In this document: positions 35,362 through 43,736 of the stretch, piece after piece
Numbering within the stretch: position 1 is the stretch's first letter
Layout: the number at the start of each line of letters is the position of its first letter
Assembly: GCF_003688665.1 (NCBI RefSeq)
Contig: NZ_REFO01000010.1
Coordinates: 1-64,000 of the forward strand
Reading direction: 5' to 3'
Source of the DNA: Hydrogenothermus marinus
GTDB taxonomy: Bacteria; Aquificota; Aquificia; Aquificales; Hydrogenothermaceae
Length of the DNA stretch: 64,000 bases
Program-made: the position numbers and the translations under genes
Notes under the pieces: model-generated
What the model was told of the DNA's origin: nothing
The model's input: only the letters and a program-made list of their open reading frames with translations
Databases searched by the model: none

Positions 35362-37122
35362 ATGTCCCTTTTTGGAACTTTATCCATAGGAAGTCAAGCT
35401 ATTTTAACAAGCAGAAAAGCAGTAGATATTACAAATGAAAATATATCTAATCAAGATTCAGAAGGTTATTCAAGACAAACTCCTGTAATACAAGACTTAG
35501 TTCCTGTAGGTGTTAGTATAACTAAAATAAAAAGGATATTTGATAATACTTTATATAATAGATATATAAACCTAAATCAGCAAGTTTCAGGTAATAATAC
35601 ATATGTTGATATTCTTTCTGAAGTAGAAACCTTTTTCAATGATATTCATGGTACAGGTCTTTCAGAAAGTATTAATAGCTTTTTTAACTCATTTAATGAT
35701 GTTGCAATAGATCCAAAGGATCCTGCAGCAAGAGAAACAGTTATATCACAAGCAAGACAGTTAATTTCAAAAATAAGAGATACTTACTCAAATATGAAAC
35801 AGATTAAAGAAGATTTAAAAGTTGGAATGGATGAAGATATACAAAAAGTTAACAATATTTTATCTTCTATTGCAAAATTAAATAAAAATATAAAAATTTT
35901 TCACAATGATGAAACAAGATTAAATAATTACTTAGATCAAAGAGATAAACTTTTAAAAGATTTATCTACTTATTTAGATATAAAAGTAGTTTTTAGAAAA
36001 GATGATACAGTAGATATATACACAGTAAAAGGACATTCTCTTGTTTTATATGATAAAGCTAAAACCTTATCTGCTGAGGCTACAAATACAGGTGTAAAAG
36101 TAAGAGTTGATTCAATAGATTTAACATCAGATTTTCAAAATGGAAGTATTGGCGGTAAATTAAGAGCTTTAGATGTTATAAATAAAAAAATATCTGATTT
36201 AAATGATTTTACTGCTTTATTTGCTGCATCTGTTAACAAAATCCATAGACAAGGATATGATCTAAACGGAAATACTGGTAGAGACTTTTTTAAGATTTCC
36301 CCAGATAGTTCTTTAAAATATATAGATGCCTCTAATATTGATTTAAATATAACAGATTATACACAGATTGCTGCTGCATCTGATTCTAATTATTTAAACT
36401 CTGATAACTCAGTAATAAAATCTTTAATAGCCTTAGAGGATTATAATGAGATAACAACAAAAACTTCTATTACAGGTGTTTCTCCAAGCACTACTTTTGG
36501 AAATGGTAGCTTTGATTTGTATTTAGATAATCAAAAAATAGCAACAATAAACTATTCAGCTACGGATACAATATCAAATATTGCAAACACCATAAATTCA
36601 TCACAAAGTAGAGTTGTTGCGAAAGTTTATACTGATTCTTCAGGAAATGAGCATTTACAGCTTTTTGCAAAGGATATAAATCTTTCTCCATCAATAGAGT
36701 TAAAAAATGATACAGGTAGCTTTGTTTCTTCAATAGGAGGATTAAATAGTTATAAAGGATTATTTAACCCGGAAGAAAAAACAGATTTAACTTCTTCTTC
36801 AGGTCTTAACATTGGCGGAACCATATTCAAAGTATCAGATAAAGCCAATTTAGATTTATTAGGAAATACTTCATTTCAAGAACTATATAATAAAAAATTT
36901 GTAGCAGAACTTGGACTTAAAATATCAGATGCAAAAGATAAATTAAGTAGTGATACAATTTTAAGGGATTCTTTAGATCAAAAAATAAAAGAAAAATCTG
37001 CAGTTAATTTAGATGAAGAGCTTGCAAATTTAGTGAAATACCAAAGGGCATATCAATCTGCTGCTAAAATAATAGCAGTTACAGATGAATTAATACAAAC
37101 AGTACTTGGACTTGTAGGATAA
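35362..37122 (+). CDS. flgK: Hook-filament junction protein FlgK (HAP1)
   Basis: First hook-filament junction protein, 586 residues. The N-terminus (GTLSIGSQAILTSRKAVDITNENISNQDSEGYSRQTP) and C-terminus (VNLDEELANLVKYQRAYQSAAKIIAVTDELIQTVLGLVG) are the FlgK D0 helices. A middle segment around residues 375-460 (FDLYLDNQKIATINYSATDTISNIANTIN ... SIGGL) resembles the flagellin/FliD IN-type repeat. Preceded by a sigma-28 promoter and an AGAGGT ribosome site. Confidence 0.95.
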   Translation: MSLFGTLSIGSQAILTSRKAVDITNENISNQDSEGYSRQTPVIQDLVPVGVSITKIKRIFDNTLYNRYINLNQQVSGNNTYVDILSEVETFFNDIHGTGLSESINSFFNSFNDVAIDPKDPAARETVISQARQLISKIRDTYSNMKQIKEDLKVGMDEDIQKVNNILSSIAKLNKNIKIFHNDETRLNNYLDQRDKLLKDLSTYLDIKVVFRKDDTVDIYTVKGHSLVLYDKAKTLSAEATNTGVKVRVDSIDLTSDFQNGSIGGKLRALDVINKKISDLNDFTALFAASVNKIHRQGYDLNGNTGRDFFKISPDSSLKYIDASNIDLNITDYTQIAAASDSNYLNSDNSVIKSLIALEDYNEITTKTSITGVSPSTTFGNGSFDLYLDNQKIATINYSATDTISNIANTINSSQSRVVAKVYTDSSGNEHLQLFAKDINLSPSIELKNDTGSFVSSIGGLNSYKGLFNPEEKTDLTSSSGLNIGGTIFKVSDKANLDLLGNTSFQELYNKKFVAELGLKISDAKDKLSSDTILRDSLDQKIKEKSAVNLDEELANLVKYQRAYQSAAKIIAVTDELIQTVLGLVG

Positions 37123-37125
37123 ATC

Positions 37126-37152
37126 TAAAAAAATATATTTAAATTTCGATAA
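37126..37152 (+). promoter_or_regulatory. Sigma-28-like promoter of flgL
   Basis: TAAAAAAA at 37126-37133, 11 bases, then TTCGATAA at 37145-37152. Same -35 sequence and spacing as at flgK, with a weaker -10 (six-base CGATAA core kept). It lies in the 63-base gap between flgK and flgL, so flgL can be transcribed alone as well as with flgK. Confidence 0.6.
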
Positions 37153-37185
37153 TAAAATTTAACTAAAATTTAATGGTAAGTAAAA

Positions 37186-38403
37186 ATGAGAATACCAGAT
37201 ATAATATTTTATGATAGCTTTATAAAATATAATGCAGAAAAAGAAAATAAGATACAAGAATATACTAATCAGCTTGCTTCTGGGAAAAAAATCTTACAAC
37301 CATCAGATAATGTTTTAGGTGCAGTTAAATCTTTAAGATTAAAAAAGATAAATGAGACTATTGATTCATATAATAGAAATATGGATCAAGTTCAGACAAT
37401 ACTGGATGTTTCTGAAACATCCTTAGCTAATATTATTAATACATCACAAGAAGCAAGGGTTCAAATTGTTCATGTATTAAATACAGGTGTTTTAGATGCA
37501 GAAGATGCACAAGTTTTAAAAGATTATTTTAGTAGTGTTAGAGATTATATAATAAAACAAGCTAACGTAAGTGTCGGAGATTCAAGAATTTTTGCAGGTG
37601 TAAAATCACAACTGGATCCTTTTGATACAAATGGTAATTATCAGGGAGAAACTTTAGAAACAAAGGTTCCTGTATCAAAAGGTGTAGAGTTAAATACTAC
37701 ATTTGATGGGAAAACTTACATAGGTACTATAAAATCAGGACTTGTATCAAACCCTACTGAAAAATTAGGAATAGTAAAGGCTCTTGATGACATTACACAA
37801 ATAATAGATAGTGGAGATCTTTATAAATTACATAGTTATATATCAGATATGGGATATAGTTCTGCAACTTCTCAGATTGATTCTGCTGCATCTGGAACCC
37901 AAACTTTAACAATAACTTCAGGTAGTAGTAGTTTTAGTGTGAATTATGATAACACTACAACATTACAAGATTTAGTAAATGCAATAAATACAAATCCTTC
38001 AAATCAAACTGTTGAGGCTTTTGTTTTCCAAGATAAAGATGGAGTTTATAGACTTGGTTTAGTAAATAAACAAGATCCTTCACAATCAATAACTGTTCAA
38101 GATTCAGGAACATTTATTAATAAAGTAGGTGGACTGCATCATGTATTAGATAACTTTGATAAAGGATTTAATCAAGCTTTACTTGGCAGATCCAAAATAG
38201 GTTTACAATCAAAGATTATAGAAGATTTAAAACCTCAAAATGAGTATATGAAAACACAGTTTTCAGAACTTATATCAAAATTTGAGGATGCAGATTATGC
38301 ATCTGTTATTACAGAGCTTGAAAAGGTTAAAACAGCATATCAAGCTCTTTTAGCTTCTTTTAATCAAAATAAAGATCTTTCTTTATTAAATTTCTTAAAG
38401 TAA
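37186..38403 (+). CDS. flgL: Hook-filament junction protein FlgL (HAP3)
   Basis: Flagellin-related junction protein of 405 residues. The N-terminus ENKIQEYTNQLASGKKILQPSDNVLGAVKSLRLKKINETIDSYNRNMDQVQTILDVSETSL is the FlgL/flagellin D0-D1 helix; the C-terminal KTAYQALLASFNQNKDLSLLNFL completes it. A middle insert (LTITSGSSSFSVNYDNTTTLQDLVNAIN ... ITVQDSG) has the same IN-type pattern seen in the FlgK insert. No flagellin gene follows; a G+C-rich gap comes next. Confidence 0.94.
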   Translation: MRIPDIIFYDSFIKYNAEKENKIQEYTNQLASGKKILQPSDNVLGAVKSLRLKKINETIDSYNRNMDQVQTILDVSETSLANIINTSQEARVQIVHVLNTGVLDAEDAQVLKDYFSSVRDYIIKQANVSVGDSRIFAGVKSQLDPFDTNGNYQGETLETKVPVSKGVELNTTFDGKTYIGTIKSGLVSNPTEKLGIVKALDDITQIIDSGDLYKLHSYISDMGYSSATSQIDSAASGTQTLTITSGSSSFSVNYDNTTTLQDLVNAINTNPSNQTVEAFVFQDKDGVYRLGLVNKQDPSQSITVQDSGTFINKVGGLHHVLDNFDKGFNQALLGRSKIGLQSKIIEDLKPQNEYMKTQFSELISKFEDADYASVITELEKVKTAYQALLASFNQNKDLSLLNFLK

Positions 38404-38426
38404 GATATTTATAATTTTATTAAAAA

Positions 38427-38508
38427 GGCCAGAAGGCTAGCATAGGCTTAGCCTTCTGGAAAGAAGGTAGGTTTAGTAGCAGCAGGATTAAGTGCATCTG
38501 GCTGCAGG
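38427..38508. other. G+C-rich structured intergenic patch (candidate ncRNA or gene remnant)
   Basis: In this 82-base patch 42 bases are G or C (51%), against roughly a quarter in neighbouring spacers. It contains a perfect 11-base-pair hairpin (38429-38459) and a weaker stem GCAGC/GCTGC further on. In AT-rich thermophiles, G+C-rich non-coding islands often mark structured RNA. On the minus strand there is also a 22-codon open stretch ending NPAATKPTFFPEG with its TAA inside the hairpin, so it could be the tail of a lost gene plus its terminator. The rest of the gap (38404-38615) holds only the palindrome noted separately. Confidence 0.4.
38429..38459 (-). terminator. Hairpin with minus-strand T tract
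   Basis: CCAGAAGGCTA and TAGCCTTCTGG pair perfectly (11 base pairs) around a 9-base loop. Read on the minus strand the stem is followed by CCTTTTTAAT, so it can end transcription coming from the methyltransferase gene. The plus-strand side has no T tract, so flgL is not clearly served by it. Confidence 0.55.
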
Positions 38509-38577
38509 TTATAAATTTATGGTGCAAATTATATGCCAATTTTTGATTTGATTTTTGGAAAAAAGATTTAGATGTAT

Positions 38578-38595
38578 TTGTCCCAAATGGGACAA
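38578..38595. repeat. Perfect palindrome TTGTCCCA-AA-TGGGACAA
   Basis: Two 8-base arms separated by two bases, between flgL and the methyltransferase gene, 21 bases after the latter's stop. It could be a short bidirectional terminator or a protein-binding operator. There is no strong T tract on either side. Confidence 0.45.
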
Positions 38596-38615
38596 TATAT
38601 TTCCAATTAGAACAG

Positions 38616-39230
38616 TTATTTTTTTAAAGCTATCAAAACACCATCTCTTAAAGGTAAGATAGAAGTTTTAAAATTTGCACTCATATATTCATTAAATTCG
38701 TTTATTTTTTCTGTTTTTTTATCTTTATCTTCTTCAATAACTTTTCCATGCCATAAAACATTATCTGCAATAATAATAGCTTCTTTTGAGAGATTATTTT
38801 CTAATTGCTTTATAGCTTCTAAATATCTTGATTTTTCATGGTCTAAAAAAAGAATATCTATATTATTATATTTCTTTGCATTTTCTACTGCATCTCCAAC
38901 TTCAAAAATAGCTTTTTCATATAAATTGCCTTCTTTAAAAAATTTTTTTGCAAGATTTATATTTTCTTCTTTATAGTCATTTAATACTACTTTTCCATCT
39001 TCAAGTCCTTTCGCAAACCAGTAAGCAGAATAGCCAAATCCTGAACCAAGTTCTACGATAAGTTTTGGCTTTTTTATTTGTGTAATTATATAAAGAAGGT
39101 TTCCAACTAATCTATCAACAATTGGGAAATTAAGTTTATGTCCTAGATTTTCCATTTTTTCCAAAACAGAATCATTTATATGTACTAAAGATTTAAGATA
39201 AGCTTCTATTTCTGGATTTGTTATAAACAT
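38616..39230 (-). CDS. SAM-dependent O-methyltransferase (class I, CCoAMT-like)
   Basis: Rossmann-fold methyltransferase of about 204 residues. Motif I is IVELGSGFGYSAYWFAKGL; motif II region GKVVLNDYKEENINLAKKFF; then AIFEVGDAVENAKKYNNIDILFLDHEK and ADNVLWHGKVIEE, matching the O-methyltransferase family 3 layout in which a divalent metal is bound by the D...DN residues. I place the start at ATG 39230 with GGAG eight bases upstream; an upstream ATG at 39284 lacks this. Substrate unknown. Transcribed towards flgL. Confidence 0.85.
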   Translation of the reverse strand: MFITNPEIEAYLKSLVHINDSVLEKMENLGHKLNFPIVDRLVGNLLYIITQIKKPKLIVELGSGFGYSAYWFAKGLEDGKVVLNDYKEENINLAKKFFKEGNLYEKAIFEVGDAVENAKKYNNIDILFLDHEKSRYLEAIKQLENNLSKEAIIIADNVLWHGKVIEEDKDKKTEKINEFNEYMSANFKTSILPLRDGVLIALKK

Positions 39231-39314
39231 ATTTTTTTCTCCATAAGATAATGTAAATTTTGTTAATATAATTATAATATTCAATTGATAGAAAAATTTT
39301 CCAAAGAGGTTATT

Positions 39315-39569
39315 ATGGAGATAAATAATATTTTAGAAGTTTTACAGAATATAGATTTTAAAATTATGGAACCATTTATTGGTAATGTTAACATGGAAGA
39401 ACATAAATATACAGCTATGCAAGGAATTATTCATTTAATAGGATGGAGTATTTTTATTTTAATTTTAGTAGGTGTTTTTATGTATATGAAAAAACATACT
39501 CAACAAGATGAAAGAATGAAAAAATATTATGGAAATAAAGAAGAAGAAACAGAAAATAAATCTAACTAA
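39315..39569 (+). CDS. Small single-pass membrane protein, function unknown
   Basis: An 84-residue protein, not recognised. It has an N-terminal hydrophilic part, one membrane helix (GIIHLIGWSIFILILVGVFMYM) and a highly charged cytoplasmic tail (HTQQDERMKKYYGNKEEETENK). The start at ATG 39315 is chosen because AAAGAGGT precedes it by a few bases; an earlier frame-compatible ATA/ATG at 39285 has none. Its 3' end overlaps the converging RNase Z-like gene by 8 bases. Confidence 0.6.
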   Translation: MEINNILEVLQNIDFKIMEPFIGNVNMEEHKYTAMQGIIHLIGWSIFILILVGVFMYMKKHTQQDERMKKYYGNKEEETENKSN

Positions 39570-40539
39570 CATTTGGGAAAAACTGTTTTATCTCATTTAA
39601 AATAAGTTCTTTATTTCTTCCATATCTTCTTGAAAAATGAAATACAACTAAATTTTTTACATTTGCTAAATTGGCTATTTCTGCAGTTTGTTTTGTTGTT
39701 AGATGATAAACTTTTGCTGCTTGTTCTTTATCTTTATCTAAAAATACAGACTCACAGTATAGATAATCTGAATCTTTAACAAGATTTATTATCTTTTCTT
39801 TATTCTCTTTTGAATAAATAACATCAGTAATATAAGATATTTTTATTCCTTTTTGTATATAACTATATTCTTCTTTTAAATATTCATAATTAAACTCTTT
39901 ATCTTTTATTTTAAATGTTTTCCCTTTATTATTCTCATCTTCTAGGAATTTTTTAAATTCCCCAATTTCTTTGCCAACTAAAGGAAGTTCTTTTATTTTT
40001 TCTTTTTTTAGATAAAGTTTATCTTTATAAATAAAAGAGTATCCCATTACAGGTATTTTATGATCTAAAACTGCATATCTTACAAGATAATTTTCATTTT
40101 CATAAATGATATCCGAGTTAACTTGTTCCTCTTTTTCAAAATCTTTTGCAAATCTTTTTTTTATGTCAAAGTTATAAGTTTCAAACATTTTTCCATTTAG
40201 CTGTTTTACTTTAAAAATAATTTGTGGCTCATACTCAACTAAATTCCAAGTATATCCTTGAAGTTTTGAATATACATTATAAGCTAAAGGATTTATTCCA
40301 AATATTTCAACTATCTGTTGTTTCCCAAGTTTATTTCTAAGCATATAATCAAAACCAATAAAATGATCCATATGGGTATGGGTAATAAATAATTTATTAA
40401 CCTTTTTTAATAAATGTCTATCTAAATTATGTATATTACCTATATCAAAAAGAATATAATCACCTGTATTCTCTACCTCAATAAATAAGCCTGGATCATC
40501 AAATTTATCATTTACTAAATAATGCTTTACTCTAGCCAT
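39562..40539 (-). CDS. Metallo-beta-lactamase fold hydrolase, RNase Z-like
   Basis: MBL-fold protein of 325 residues with the zinc motif THTHMDH (about residues 53-59), a central insertion rich in Lys/Glu, ISYITDV (Asp ligand) near residue 232, and the C-terminal HLTTKQTAEIANLANVKNLVVFHFSRRY, which is the usual ending of the RNase Z/ElaC group. RNase Z trims tRNA 3' ends. The insertion makes the protein divergent, so another phosphodiesterase role is possible. Confidence 0.8.
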   Translation of the reverse strand: MARVKHYLVNDKFDDPGLFIEVENTGDYILFDIGNIHNLDRHLLKKVNKLFITHTHMDHFIGFDYMLRNKLGKQQIVEIFGINPLAYNVYSKLQGYTWNLVEYEPQIIFKVKQLNGKMFETYNFDIKKRFAKDFEKEEQVNSDIIYENENYLVRYAVLDHKIPVMGYSFIYKDKLYLKKEKIKELPLVGKEIGEFKKFLEDENNKGKTFKIKDKEFNYEYLKEEYSYIQKGIKISYITDVIYSKENKEKIINLVKDSDYLYCESVFLDKDKEQAAKVYHLTTKQTAEIANLANVKNLVVFHFSRRYGRNKELILNEIKQFFPNVS

Positions 40540-40616
40540 TTAAACTCTTTATATTTTTTTAGTCTAAAAATTATATAATTAATTTATTAAAAAAATAATT
40601 TTTTGAGGTTATCAAA
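40540..40616. promoter_or_regulatory. Divergent intergenic region with overlapping -10 elements
   Basis: Seventy-seven bases separate the diverging RNase Z-like and CDGSH genes. ATTATATAAT at 40570-40579 holds TATAAT on both strands, so each gene may have its -10 here. Matching -35 boxes are poor. The CDGSH gene has a GAGGT ribosome site; the other has only AGAG. Confidence 0.25.
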
Positions 40617-40811
40617 ATGGCAAGATTAGTAAAATTAACAGAGAAAAAACCTTTAAAACTTGAAGGTAAAGAGGAAGATTATTATATATGCCAGTGTGGC
40701 CTTTCTAAAAAATATCCTTTCTGTGATGGTTCCCATAAAAAAGCAAGAGATGAAGAAGAAGGGAAATTATATATTTATGATGAAAATGGTAGAGTAGAAA
40801 TTAATCCATAA
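40617..40811 (+). CDS. CDGSH-type iron-sulfur protein
   Basis: A 64-residue protein with one CDGSH motif: C25-x-C27, then KKYPFC36DGSH40, giving the three-cysteine, one-histidine ligand set of a [2Fe-2S] cluster. Family members act in electron transfer or iron-sulfur/redox balance; no specific role can be read here. It has its own promoter region and a GAGGT site. It precedes carB2 by 49 bases. Confidence 0.9.
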   Translation: MARLVKLTEKKPLKLEGKEEDYYICQCGLSKKYPFCDGSHKKARDEEEGKLYIYDENGRVEINP

Positions 40812-40860
40812 TTATCTGATAAAATAAATAGCTGATTTTTCTTAATATCTGGAGGAATTT

Positions 40861-42453
40861 ATGGGGCAAAAGCCTAAGGTAATTATTTTAGGAAGTGGTC
40901 CAAATAGAATAGGTCAAGGTGTTGAGTTTGATTATGCTTGTGTTCATTGTGTCCTTTCTCTAAAGGAAGAAGGATATGAAACAATAATGGTAAATTGCAA
41001 TCCGGAAACAGTTTCAACAGATTATGATACATCTGATAAACTTTTTTTTGAGCCTATTGTTTTTGAAGATGTATTAAATATTATCCAATCAGAAAACCCT
41101 ATTGGTGTTGTTGTTCAGTTTGGGGGACAAACACCTTTAAAACTTTCTGTGCCTCTTCAAAATGCAGGAGTTAATATTTTAGGAACATCCCCTGAAAGTA
41201 TTGATATAGCAGAAGACAGAGAAAGATTTAGAGATTTAATAATAAATCTTAGATTAAAACAACCAGAGAGTGGTATAGCAAAATCAAAGGAAGAAGCAAT
41301 AAGTATTACAGAAAAAATAGGATACCCTGTTTTAGTTCGTCCTTCTTATGTACTTGGTGGAAGAGCTATGAAACTTGTATATGATACAGCAGAATTACTT
41401 GAATATATAGAAGAAGCAGTATTAGTTACAGAAGATAAACCTCTTTTAATAGATAGATTTTTAGAAAATGCAATAGAACTGGATGTAGATGCAGTATCTG
41501 ATGGAGAAGATACCCTTATTGGGGCAGTAATGGAACATATTGAAGAAGCAGGAATCCATTCAGGAGATAGTGCAACCTGTATTCCACCTTATTCCTTAGA
41601 TGATGATTTAATAATAAAAGTAAAAGAACAAACAAGAAAGCTTGCAAAAGCATTAAATGTTAAAGGCTTAATGAATGTTCAGTATGCAGTAAAAGATGGA
41701 GAAATCTATATAATTGAAGTAAATCCAAGAGCATCAAGAACAGTACCATTTGTAAGTAAATCTATTGGCTATCCTCTGGCAAAAATAGCATCAAAAGTAT
41801 TAATAGGAAAAAAATTAAAAGATATAGTGTCAGAAATTTTTGAAATAAAAGAAAAACATCCTGCATCTGACTTTTGGGATAAATCTGTAAAAAGATATTC
41901 AATTAAAGAAGTTGTATTTCCTTGGAATAGATTCCCTGAAGTTGATCCTCTTCTTGGTCCTGAAATGAAATCAACAGGAGAAGTAATGGGAATAGATGAA
42001 GATTTTGGTCTTGCATTTTGGAAAGCACAAGCAGGAGCTGGCAATATCCTACCAGAAAAAGGAAATGTATTTATATCTGTAGCTGATAAAGACAAACCAA
42101 AAATATTAGAAATAGCAAAAAAACTAAAAGATTTAGGCTTTAATATCTTTGCTACAAAAGGTACATATAAATTTTTAAAAGAAAATAATATAGAATCAAC
42201 CTTAGTAAACAAACTTTCAGAAGAAAGACCTAATATTGTAGATAAAATAAAAAATGGAGAAGTTCATCTAATAATAAATACACCTTCAGGAAAAAGAGAA
42301 AGATCAGATGCATATTTTATTAGAAGAGCGGCAGTAGAGCATAAAGTACCATATTTTACAACTGTTAGAGGTGCTTATGCTTGTGTAGAAGCGATAAAAT
42401 CTTATAAAGAAAAAGGTATTAATGTCATTTCCTTGCAGGAGGTAAAAATTTGA
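40861..42453 (+). CDS. carB: Carbamoyl-phosphate synthase large chain, C-terminal half (split CarB)
   Basis: This 530-residue protein corresponds to the second half of CarB, with the carbamate-phosphorylating ATP-grasp domain (ILGSGPNRIGQGVEFDYACVHC at the start, VRPSYVLGGRAMKLVYD, IEVNPRASRTVPFVSKSIGYPLAKIA) and a C-terminal MGS-like allosteric domain (KLKDLGFNIFATKGTYKFL, FIRRAAVEHKVPYFTT). It has a clear GGAGG site and ATG, so it is a real separate gene. Split carB genes are known in Aquifex and methanogens. The N-terminal half is not in the window. Confidence 0.95.
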   Translation: MGQKPKVIILGSGPNRIGQGVEFDYACVHCVLSLKEEGYETIMVNCNPETVSTDYDTSDKLFFEPIVFEDVLNIIQSENPIGVVVQFGGQTPLKLSVPLQNAGVNILGTSPESIDIAEDRERFRDLIINLRLKQPESGIAKSKEEAISITEKIGYPVLVRPSYVLGGRAMKLVYDTAELLEYIEEAVLVTEDKPLLIDRFLENAIELDVDAVSDGEDTLIGAVMEHIEEAGIHSGDSATCIPPYSLDDDLIIKVKEQTRKLAKALNVKGLMNVQYAVKDGEIYIIEVNPRASRTVPFVSKSIGYPLAKIASKVLIGKKLKDIVSEIFEIKEKHPASDFWDKSVKRYSIKEVVFPWNRFPEVDPLLGPEMKSTGEVMGIDEDFGLAFWKAQAGAGNILPEKGNVFISVADKDKPKILEIAKKLKDLGFNIFATKGTYKFLKENNIESTLVNKLSEERPNIVDKIKNGEVHLIINTPSGKRERSDAYFIRRAAVEHKVPYFTTVRGAYACVEAIKSYKEKGINVISLQEVKI

Positions 42454-43703
42454 TTAAATATAAAGAAGCTTTAGATATAGTTATTAAAAATACAAAACAA
42501 CTTGGATTTGAAAAAGTATTTTTAAAAGATGCCCTTGGAAGAATACTTGCTGAAGATATAGTAGCAGATAGAGATAATCCACCTGCAGACAATAGCGGAA
42601 TGGATGGATTTGCAGTTAGATATGAAGATATTAAAGGAGCTACAGAAGAAAATCCTGCAGTTTTAGAAATAGTAGGAGAAGCAAAAGCAGGAGGAAATCC
42701 ACCTGTTATAAAAAAAGGACAAGCATCTTATATATTCACAGGAGGACTTATTCCTGAAGGAGCAGATACAGTTATTCAAAAAGAACTTACAAAAGTAGAG
42801 GATAACAAAGTTTTTATATTTCAAGAACTTCCTAAAGGAGCAAATATTAGACCTCAAGGTGGAGATTTTAAAAAAGGAGATATTTTAATAAAAAAAAGGA
42901 AAAAGATAAGATCTGCAGAAATAGGAGTAATATCTTCTGTAAATAAACCTACTGTTTATGTTTATCAAAAACCGAGAGTAGCAATACTAACAACAGGTGA
43001 TGAGATTTTAGATTTAGCAGAACCAATTACCTCAGATGCTCAGATAAGAACATCTAATACATATGCTTTATATGCTCAGATTTTAGAAACAGGAGCAGAA
43101 CCTATCATAATAGGTTTTGCAAAAGATGATCCTGAAGATTTAAAAAGAAAGCTTTCTTATGCAAAATCATGCGATATTCTTTTAACAACAGGTGGAGTAT
43201 CAGTTGGAGAGTATGATTTAGTAAAAGATTTTGTATGTACAGAGCTTGGAGTTAATATTTTATTCTGGAAAGTAGCACAAAAACCTGGAAAACCAGTTGC
43301 ATTTGGAATATGGGGACAAGAAAAAGAAAAACTTTTCTTTGGAATACCGGGAAATCCAGTAGCATGTATGTTTGTTTATGAAACTCTTGTAAAACCTGCT
43401 ATCAAAAAAATGATGGGATATGAAAATTATTATAATCCTGTAATTACTGCAAAACTTAAAGGTGGATATAAAAGAAAAAAAGCTGATAGACAGGAATTTA
43501 TAAGAGTAGCTATTGAGTATAAGAATAATGAGTTCATAGCTAAACCTTTCGGAAAGCAAGGTTCAAACATACTTACAGGAATGGTAAATGCAAATGGCTT
43601 TGGAGTTGTTAATATTGGAGTAAATGAAATAAAAGAAGGGGAAGAAATAAAAGTAATTCTTTTTGACACTTCCTTTTTAGATACAAAAGATATTGAGATA
43701 TAA
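42450..43703 (+). CDS. moeA: Molybdopterin molybdenumtransferase MoeA
   Basis: Inserts molybdate into adenylylated molybdopterin. The 417-residue protein has DRDNPPADNSGMDGFAVRYED near the start, IFTGGLIPEGADTVIQ, PRVAILTTGDEIL, TTGGVSVGEYDLV and FFGIPGNPVACMFVYE, the typical MoeA motifs. The start is TTG overlapping the carB stop by 4 bases, with GGAGGT eight bases upstream. MobB and a ModE-like regulator lie nearby on the same strand, a loose molybdenum cofactor theme. Confidence 0.94.
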   Translation: MIKYKEALDIVIKNTKQLGFEKVFLKDALGRILAEDIVADRDNPPADNSGMDGFAVRYEDIKGATEENPAVLEIVGEAKAGGNPPVIKKGQASYIFTGGLIPEGADTVIQKELTKVEDNKVFIFQELPKGANIRPQGGDFKKGDILIKKRKKIRSAEIGVISSVNKPTVYVYQKPRVAILTTGDEILDLAEPITSDAQIRTSNTYALYAQILETGAEPIIIGFAKDDPEDLKRKLSYAKSCDILLTTGGVSVGEYDLVKDFVCTELGVNILFWKVAQKPGKPVAFGIWGQEKEKLFFGIPGNPVACMFVYETLVKPAIKKMMGYENYYNPVITAKLKGGYKRKKADRQEFIRVAIEYKNNEFIAKPFGKQGSNILTGMVNANGFGVVNIGVNEIKEGEEIKVILFDTSFLDTKDIEI

Positions 43704-43736
43704 TATTTAAATGAAAAATTTCCTTAGAGATAAATA

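Noticed and set aside
38404-38615. Known riboswitch, tmRNA or insertion sequence end in the flgL downstream gap
   Set aside because: I could not match the conserved core of any riboswitch I know, and no transposase or paired IS ends are present.
41769-42212. Minus-strand open frame of 147 codons within carB
   Set aside because: Antisense shadow of the strongly conserved carB gene.
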